From Micractinium sp. NFX-FRZ (taxonomy: Eukaryota; Chlorophyta; Trebouxiophyceae; Chlorellales; Chlorellaceae), in the NCBI GenBank assembly GCA_029339195.1, contig JAPTJF010000808.1, positions 1 through 11,995 of the forward strand: a stretch of DNA of 11,995 bases, in the 5' to 3' direction. Positions 1 to 6,600 of the stretch are shown one piece after another (position 1 is the first letter of the stretch; every line of letters starts with the position of its first letter). A program made the translations under genes and the position numbers. Under the pieces are notes generated by a model. It was given only the letters and a program-made list of their open reading frames with translations. It was not told the DNA's origin and made no database searches.

Positions 1-869
1 AGGGCAGGCCAGGGGGGCACAGATACCCGGCACTGATTCCCATACCATTACTCAGCCCGTACCAGTAGCCCGCAGTGTCCCCCAGTGCCATTCCAGTGCC
101 ATTCCAGTGTTTCTGGTGTTCGTAGTGCAGGTGAGAGGGCAACTGTTACTGAGGCAGAATGGTTTGAGAAGCATCTAAATTCAGATGGCATGCAAGATGT
201 GTGGTGCAGGAAAAGAATACAGAAAGGCATGAAGCTTGACAAATTGCCATGTACTGGGCAGCAGCTTGGGGCGAGTGCATAGACTCTTTTTGCTAGCGCT
301 GCAGATGTGCATGCCAAAGCTGCCGTGCTTGCTGCTGCAGCAAGTGTCTTACGTGTGCAAAGCTGTCAGGTCCGTGAGCAGGGCGAGCTGTGCTGGTGCA
401 GGCTGGCAACAAATTACCATGAGGTCCAGACTGTGCAGGCTGGAGAGTGCCAGGAGGCAGGAGAGGCCGGCTCCAGTCCAGCCTTCGTCCAGTGAAATTC
501 AGCAGGTAAAGTGATGGCGATATCGATGCTGTCAGCAGCGCTTTCTGGCATGTCGCAAGCTTGGTGCGCTGCCACATTTCTGCCAGTGGCGCAGTTCTGC
601 GTGCAGACGGGAGTTGGTTGCATCCAGCTTGGTGCCAACTGTTCGCCCGCTGAGCACAGCAGGCACTTCAATGGGGCCTTCCGCATTACATTGTTCACCA
701 AACTGCTTTTGCAGGAGGGTGAGGGGCTGCGGGCGCTGGCGGCTGCCTTCAAAGTGCCTGTTAACTGCCATTTTCAAATTCCCAATAAGACGAGAGTGGG
801 TAACAGTTGCCTTTCGCTCTGGTTTGAACTGCAACACGTAGAGACGATGCATGTTGCTGCTGACCTTAC
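1..869. other. No recognised gene
   Basis: I see no protein family, RNA gene or mobile element here. A few donor-like sites occur (CAG/GTGAGAG near 131, CAG/GTAAAGTG near 507) and a 13-bp direct repeat lies near 85-115, but no chain of exons with a recognisable product could be built. The open frames present are short on both strands and show no family signature. Confidence 0.5.
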
Positions 870-1184
870 CTGAGCCTCATGCAGCAGAGGGTTGTTAAGG
901 CAGCCACAGGTGCGGGCAACTGTTTGCTAAGGTGCCATCATCAAACCTCCCACTGGCAGCTCAGCTGCTCTCTTTGTCAGTGGCTGACCCGTTGCACACC
1001 TTTGGCGGTTCCATTTGTTGATGGCCAGGAACTAGAGCTGATTCAGTGCCGAAATGCCAGCAAGAATGGAAGCCACGTCGCAATCCTCGAGCATGAGAGG
1101 GCGCATGCGCTTCATCGCAGCAGGCCCTGCAGGTGTTCTTCACTTACCGTACTGAAGGACCTCCAGGCTGGTCAGGCTCCCCAA
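870..1184 (-). pseudogene. Decayed leucine-rich-repeat gene fragment
   Basis: Three LRR-like phrases follow one another on the minus strand. The first (1184-1148) reads LGSLTSLEVLQY and runs into a strong donor, GTAAGTG, at 1147. The second (1091 downward) reads LEDCDVASILAGISALNQL, then a TAG at 1034-1032, then FLAIN, where an LRR would simply continue. The third ends at 870 with LPAPVAALTTLCCMRL before a donor GTAAGG. The spacing of leucines and the L-P-x-x-x-A-A-L-T-x-L pattern are typical of the LRR families common in chlorophyte genomes. The stop codon and the lack of clean acceptors for phrases two and three suggest a broken gene. A live gene with unusual splicing that removes the TAG cannot be excluded. 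Confidence 0.4.
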
Positions 1185-1240
1185 CTACGCAGTGCCCCTG
1201 CGCTTCCCCCAGGCTTTGATAAGAGGAGAAAATGGTGAGG

Positions 1241-1909
1241 CATGGGAGCTGCCGCAGGGGCAGCAGCTCGAGCTCCTCCCACCGGCTGCCCTGAGTGGAG
1301 CAGAGTCACTGCTGCTGTAAAGCGGTGAGGCGTGTCAGGTCACAGGCATGCTGCGCAGTCACCCGACCTGTGTGTAGTGAACCTTTTGCAGGCAGAGATG
1401 TCTAGATCTCTGATTTGCATGAGAACACCATGGTGACGGCCCCCTGCCATCGTGACCTTTAAGTGCGCCTTGGCTGCAGGTGGCATACATCAAGCAGGAA
1501 GCAAGGCGGCAGCTTGGTTAGGACACGCATGGCAGGACATGCACATGGCAGGACATGCACACTGCAAGGGCGGCACACCGGGCATAGCAGCAGGGCTGCA
1601 AAGTGCAGGAAGGCTGCTAGTGGAAAGAGAGCCCTGAGCTCTACCTTACACCTTTGGTGCCGGAAAGCCAGGCTGACAGCAAACTGGACCCTCTGGTGCA
1701 GAATTGTACTATACAGGACCCAACGCCAGGTGCAGACTGCGGCCTGCAGGGCGGGGTGCACGGTTGCCTGCAGGGCGCCTGGGCAGGCTCAACATAAGCG
1801 GCATGGGGCCGTCATGATGCGCCAGGCTAGCTGCCAAGCCTCGGGCAAATGGAGCAGCTCGTACGCCGCTCATGCAGCCCGGGCCCCAACCTTGCCCCAG
1901 CCCTGCTCA
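1241..1909. other. No recognised gene; short repeats only
   Basis: The longest open frame here (plus, 1463-2092) has no family signature and a composition typical of shifted GC-rich DNA. A perfect 16-bp tandem repeat lies at 1528-1559. A 17-bp phrase (AGCAGGAAGCAAGGCGG) occurs near 1494 and again near 1975. Confidence 0.45.
1528..1559. repeat. 16-bp tandem repeat, two perfect copies
   Basis: The unit CATGGCAGGACATGCA occurs at 1528-1543 and again directly at 1544-1559 without a mismatch. It is probably replication slippage; no function is visible. Confidence 0.9.
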
Positions 1910-1968
1910 CTAGTACTTCTCATGCGGTGGCAGCAACTCTGCAATGCTATCAACCAGCTCGGGAGAGG
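1910..1968 (-). CDS. Candidate terminal exon of an unidentified gene
   Basis: On the minus strand a pyrimidine-rich tract ending CTGCTGGCAG is followed by 59 nt: two bases completing a codon, then SPELVDSIAELLPPHEKY and TAG (1912-1910). The short acidic and amphipathic tail, good acceptor and stop codon resemble a real last exon. No upstream exon was found; the plastid insertion at 2131 begins about 160 bp upstream. The family is unknown, and chance is a fair alternative. Confidence 0.25.
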
Positions 1969-2131
1969 CTGCCAGCAGGAAGCAAGGCGGTTGCGCTCGG
2001 GCGCCACATGTTGCACGGCTGTGGCAAGGCGAGAGCGGCTGCAACAGCAGCGGCGCCCACGTGCTCCTGAGGCTTCTCAACTTTTGTATTAACTGTTGGT
2101 GCTGCAATGTATATGCACTGTTACCAAGTTG

Positions 2132-2156
2132 TCCTTTTTTTTAGAATAAAAAAGGA
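2132..2156. terminator. AT-rich hairpin inside the plastid insertion
   Basis: TCCTTTTTT (2132-2140) pairs perfectly with AAAAAAGGA (2148-2156) across a 7-nt loop. Such stem-loops are common at plastid 3' ends. It lies at the left edge of the insertion, so it may mark imported plastid flanking sequence. It should have no terminator role in the nucleus. Confidence 0.45.
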
Positions 2157-2230
2157 AGACAAATAAATTACTTAAAATTCTACTAATAAAATAGAGTTTA
2201 TCTAATTTCAAGTAATTCACCGTTTTTTTA

Positions 2231-2509
2231 TACCGCGAAGTAGCAGCTTTCGCCCAATTTGGTTCAGATCTTGATGCAGCAACTCAATATTTATTGAATC
2301 GTGATGGTCGTTTAACAGAAGTGTTAAAACAAGGCCAATTCCAACCAATGCGAATTGAAAATCAAATTGTGGTGGTATATGCAGCAACTCGAGGTTATTT
2401 AGATAAAATGAATATTTCTGATATTCCTAGATTTGAACAGTCTGTTCTTCGAGAAATTTCTCCAAATGTTTTAACTAGCATTCGTGAAAAACGAGTTCTT
2501 TCTGATGTG
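2231..2509 (+). pseudogene. atpA: Chloroplast ATP synthase CF1 alpha subunit fragment
   Basis: Ninety-three open codons read [20 protein letters not shown]..., then [25 protein letters not shown] and [11 protein letters not shown]. This is the C-terminal helical domain of the F1 alpha subunit, which normally sits in the plastid thylakoid ATP synthase. The N-terminal nucleotide-binding domain and the last residues are missing. The reading frame has no stop or frameshift, so the insertion is probably young. The frame continues for a few foreign codons ([12 protein letters not shown]) and stops at 2546-2548. Codon use is AT-rich, unlike the flanks. It is a non-functional fragment by length, and a fusion product is not supported. 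Confidence 0.9.
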
Positions 2510-2539
2510 ACGCCCTCCTCAACATCTACCCACCCCCAG

Positions 2540-2870
2540 GGGCGTTGATGAGGAAGCAGAGGAGATGTTTTATGCAGCCATGGACGGTGTAGAATTTGTC
2601 CCTCGTGACCACTACGGGTTTGCACACATGGACACTGCTCTTGCTCAGCTGCGCCAGCTGACAGCGCTGCTCATTGATGCTGATGAATCGCTCGACCCAC
2701 CTGCGGCGCTAGCTGGCATGTCGCAGATGCAGCGCCTGCGCTTCCTCAGCCCCTGGAATTGTGCCCAGCCCAACATGCGCGCCCTTCCCTCAGGCCCTTG
2801 GCTGGGCAACCTGCGGCGGCTGTGCACGCAGTTTGGCATTGCGGCAAACAGCCATGAGGTGCTAGCATAG
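2540..2870 (+). CDS. Last exon of a leucine-rich-repeat-like protein
   Basis: A polypyrimidine/CCACCCCCAG acceptor ends at 2539. One base completing a codon is followed by [19 protein letters not shown] and about 90 further residues to TAG at 2868-2870. The second half has LRR-type spacing: [13 protein letters not shown], then [17 protein letters not shown], then [10 protein letters not shown]. That pattern suggests a protein-binding LRR tail, but no catalytic or membrane motif is present, so partner and role are unknown. The intron upstream is interrupted by the plastid insertion only about 30 bp before the acceptor, and no upstream exon was found. A methionine at 2565 could be taken as a start, but the frame is open through the acceptor. 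The gene may be a broken copy. Confidence 0.45.
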
Positions 2871-3391
2871 GCGGGGCAGCTGCAAGAGTGCCATGTCAAG
2901 TGGCGGCACTCTGGTTACGGACGCGCAACGTGCCGCTACACTGGTTTTACTGATAATGACAAAGACGACTGGCCAAGCAGTTTGCCAGACTGATGCCATG
3001 ACATTGCACAAGTAGCTCTCAGTCGTTGCCTCTAACACTCTTTGGGTTGTTGCTTCGTGGTCGGAACGGCCAGGCGCCTTGCTGCACGTAGCCTGCGTGC
3101 TGTGCCTTTTGTTGCCTTCTGCCCCATGGCGGCCTGCTTTCCTGTTGATCTATACAATGTATTTCCACTCACTAGGAGTGTGATAACACATGCGAGCATC
3201 TGAGGCAGTATAATCCAGAGGTCAAGGGCTAAAGACAACACGTGTGCTAGCAGGTCAGGTATTGCAGGGTGCCTCCTGCTGTGCTACAGACCTTACCAAA
3301 GTGCTTCATCTTGTCGCATGGGCTTAGCTTCACCCATCCTCGCTCTTTGAGAGTGCCTGAACGCCTGATAGTTTCCAGCCATGCAGGTATG
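2871..3391. other. Intergenic, nothing recognised
   Basis: The stretch lies between the convergent ends of the LRR-like exon (plus) and the BRE1/HUB gene (minus). No TGTAA on the plus strand was found to end the LRR gene. No RNA gene or repeat is visible. Confidence 0.5.
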
Positions 3392-3396
3392 TTACA
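3392..3396 (-). promoter_or_regulatory. Poly(A) signal TGTAA of the BRE1/HUB gene
   Basis: TGTAA on the minus strand lies 130 nt downstream of the TAG stop at 3528-3526. TGTAA is the established poly(A) signal of volvocine green algae, so cleavage would be expected shortly below 3390. Confidence 0.6.
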
Positions 3397-3525
3397 TGCA
3401 CGCAATTATTACACAGGTGGCATGGCTCAGCATGCCCACTAGCTTGCACTGCAAACCGGTCCTTAAAGTGCTGCCCGCTGCTACACTCGTGGCTCCCCGG
3501 GCAATCGCACATGCCCCATTGTGGG

Positions 3526-3602
3526 CTACGTGAAGAAGAAGGTGTGCACGTCCCCCTGACCAAATCCAACGCCGCAGCCCGGGCACTTGCGGTGGCGCGA
3601 CT
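3526..3602 (-). CDS. BRE1/HUB exon 14: second half of RING and stop
   Basis: The acceptor CTGTGCAG ends at 3603. Two bases complete the Glu codon split from exon 13, then SRHRKCPGCGVGFGQGDV and a HTFFFT tail lead to TAG. This frame is too short to stand out alone, but it restores the family pattern L-E-x-R-x-R-K-C-P-x-C-G-x-x-F-G-x-x-D-V exactly. Confidence 0.9.
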
Positions 3603-6600
3603 CTGCACAGGGTGGCCACCGAGTGTGAAGCGGGCGGCTTTGTCAGCACAATATGCAAGTGTGTCTGGTTGAGCATGCCTGCTTTGCCGGTTTGAGGGGC
3701 TTTCAAAATGACCACAATGGCACATGCACACAGACAGCATATGCACGCATTGTCCACCGCAGCAGCGCGCGCACATGCTGCGCCTCACACAGTGCTGGCA
3801 AACTTGAAACCCCACTGCATTGTCAGAAGTAGTGTGGGTAGTCTAACCAAAGCAATACACCGTCCTGCATGCAAGCAAGCACAGCGGCCTCTCTCACCCA
3901 GGTTGCGCTTGATGCAGTGGTTGCAGAACATGTGCCAGCACTTTGTGATGACCACATCCTTCTGCCGCTGGTGGCACACATTGCAGTTGATCATCGCACG
4001 CAGCGCAGAGCACTCGGCCTGTAAGGCAGGGGGACAGGTAAAAGCACAGGTTGTGCCAAGCAATGAGCTGAATGGAAGGAGCATGAGGCATGCAGAAGAC
4101 ATGTGGTTGCAGTGTGGCGCGTTCTGCCTGTGGATGGGCAGAGTAGGCACAGAGGTAGTAAGCAGGGCAGTTTGATGCACGCAGAAAACATTAAGATGTT
4201 CCAGCACAGCTTTAACTGCTGTTATCTGCAGCCGCGAGCTGCTCTTCCCCACTGCGCTCCCGCAGTGCTTGCGTCCCCGCAGTGCGTGCGTTCAGTACAA
4301 GTTTGTAGGCCTAGCTGCAGCTGGGCCGCCCTACCGCATGTGCAACATGGGCGGGCACTTCTGTACCCACACCGCCATTAGCGTGCAGCAGCAGCAGCAG
4401 ATACTAGCACGTGCACGCCAAGGATGAGTGGAAAGAACATCGTTCAAGCTTGCAATGCCCCAGTCAAGCTGTGTGAATTGACTGGTTGCTTTTGCAGTAG
4501 GCAGCATGGATCAGCAACTATCAGCTACCTGCAGCTCGCTGTCCACGGCCGCCGGGGTCGCCTGCTGCTGCCGCAGGCGCTCCAGTCGGTGCTGTGCATC
4601 CTGCAAGTATGAAGTGTGAAGGAGGTGGGAAATGACGGTAGTGGTAACTGTGTCCTCAATACACTCAATGTTGCATCATGCAGGTATGCCGCAAGGCCCA
4701 AGTGCGAGGCACACTAGGCAGACATCTATCCTGCAACTGCTCCTCCAGCCGCTGCGCCCGGCTTGTGCTTCTCAATGATCATGCGAAGAGTGTGCAGTGC
4801 AAACCGCGGGCCAGCCAGTGTTCTACCCAGCCCGGTACCTGTAGCTGCTCCTCCAGCCGCCGCGCCCGGCTGGCCTCCTTCTGCGCCCGCTCTGCCTCCG
4901 CATCACGCTCGGCAATGAGGCGGGCAACCTCCTGCTGCTTTGCCTCCACATCCGCCTGCCATGGGGGATGGGGTGGGGATGAAAAGACAAACACATGGGT
5001 CAGGAGAGGTCGGGCGCATGCTAATGCGGTTGGCAATCAGGCGGGCCCCCTCCTGCTGCTTTGCCTCCACTTCCGTCTGCGCAAAGAAGCAAAGCCATAT
5101 ATTACGTAGGGTAGGGGGGTGATGCAGTGGGTCACAGACCATTCTGGCTCACACTTGATGACTTTTGGGGTCACTCCTACAGACTGCCAAAGCACCAATC
5201 TAGCAACAGCCAACAAAAGGACAGCCATTCGCTCCATCGCCAAAGCAGGACAACAGCAACGCCCAGGCGCACCCGAGCCGCCACCAGCAGCTGCTCGCGG
5301 GCTTGGACTTCAGCGTCCATCGCCTCAGCGCGCGCAGCAGCGGTCCTGGCCTCCCCCTGCACTTTGTCCAGCTCGTGCAGCAGGCCCTGGAGTGTGGGCA
5401 GAAACAAGAAGGAAGCGAGTCCTTCAAAAGCGTGCACAATTCATGAAGCTGGTTTGCCTGGCCTCCAATTATACTTGTCCCGCGCGTGCATCGGGCCTGT
5501 GGGGCCCAAACCAAAGACCGCAATGACTCGTGAACAGGCAGGCACGACGAGGCATGCCCACATACCTGCACATGGTGAGCATGCTAGGAATGCATGGTGC
5601 AAAGCAAAGCTCCACATAGCCAGGCCAATGACCTGTCCCCTCACTACCTTGACGCGGATGGAGCTGACAATTTGCAGGGGAGCTTTGCACCGTGGGTGGC
5701 TTGAAAGCATATGGCCATGTACCTCTGCCGCCTCACCTGCACCCGTGCCTCCAGCTCCATCACCCGCTGCTGCGCCAGCGTGGCCGTCTGCTGGTTGCGC
5801 TTGGCTGCTGAGTCAGCATCAGCCCGCTCCTCCACCAGCTGCTGGCGCTCCTGGGCTGCCACTGTCGCCTGTAGAAGCAGGAGGGTATACCAAAGCAACA
5901 CACGTTTTTGCTTTGACTTCTGCAGCAGTCGCGCTTTGCCAGCTACAGGCGCTCCTGGGCTGCTACAGTACCATCGCTTGTGGACACAGGAAAGGATGCG
6001 GGCAGGTTAGATGGCAGTGGCCCCTCATCATCCTCTAAACAGTGCCCATTCCTCACCACCATGTGCACGCTGCGCGGCTCAGCATGCTCGACTCAGCCCC
6101 AGGGTGCAAGAGCTGCACCATTGCAGCTGCACCATCGCAGAGCTCAAGAAGTCACCTGCTGCAGCATCTTGGATGCATCCTCGTCACGCTGCGCCAGCGA
6201 CGCCAGCAGGCGCGCATTCTGGGCCTGCACGAGAGGAGGACCAGGGGGCCACCAATGGGGAAGCGCTGGTGCTGAGCGCTTCCCAATGGCCTTGTCCAGC
6301 AACAGGAAACCAGCATCCAAACTGCATTGCTCGCTGTCATCGCTGAGCAAAGTGCACAAGGTGCTCACCTGCAAGTCCTCACAGTCCCGCCCCACATTCC
6401 AGCCAAACATTGCTGCAACAGATGTTGTCCGCAAGTACAAATACATGCACCATGTTCACCTGTGAGTCCTCATACGCCTGCCCCACATTCTCAATCTCTG
6501 ACATGTAGCTCTCGCCCTCGCGCTGCAGGGCAGGATGGCAGGCAGGCAAGCAGAGAAGGGGGGCAAGGGCGGATGGTTTAAGCGGAGTGGACTGAGTGTG

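Larger units (their letters stand above)
2131..2509 (+). mobile_element. Nuclear insertion of plastid DNA (NUPT) carrying part of atpA
   Basis: Base composition switches abruptly from GC-rich to about 70% AT near 2131 and back near 2510. The right 279 bp are in-frame chloroplast atpA. The left ~100 bp (2131-2230) are AT-rich, have stop codons in the atpA frame, and are not the atpA sequence normally found upstream of this point. They could be the 3' end of a plastid intron, rearranged plastid DNA, or a second plastid fragment joined before insertion. No target-site duplication is evident. Nothing suggests expression from a plastid-type promoter here. Confidence 0.85.

Noticed and set aside
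1463..2092. Open frame of 209 codons on the plus strand
   Set aside because: No domain, biased towards Arg/Cys/Gln as expected from shifted GC-rich sequence, and it spans a slippage repeat.
4230..4325. Possible extra BRE1/HUB exon reading AYKLVLNARTAGTQALRER on the minus strand
   Set aside because: The only donor leaves phase 1 while exon 13 starts at phase 0, and joining exon 12 directly to exon 13 gives the expected helix before the RING. It may be a decayed echo of exon 12.
4384..4401. CAG/GCA triplet run as a functional feature
   Set aside because: A short microsatellite inside an intron; no evidence of more than slippage.
5640..5670. Tail echo of exon 9 at about 89 bp downstream (donor-like AAG/GTAGTG)
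   Set aside because: Only scattered matches outside the donor; too weak to list as an echo without alignment statistics.
5127..6038. Open frame of 303 codons on the plus strand
   Set aside because: It runs antisense through two well-supported coiled-coil exons and three introns, has no family signature, and its openness is explained by the GC-rich codons opposite.
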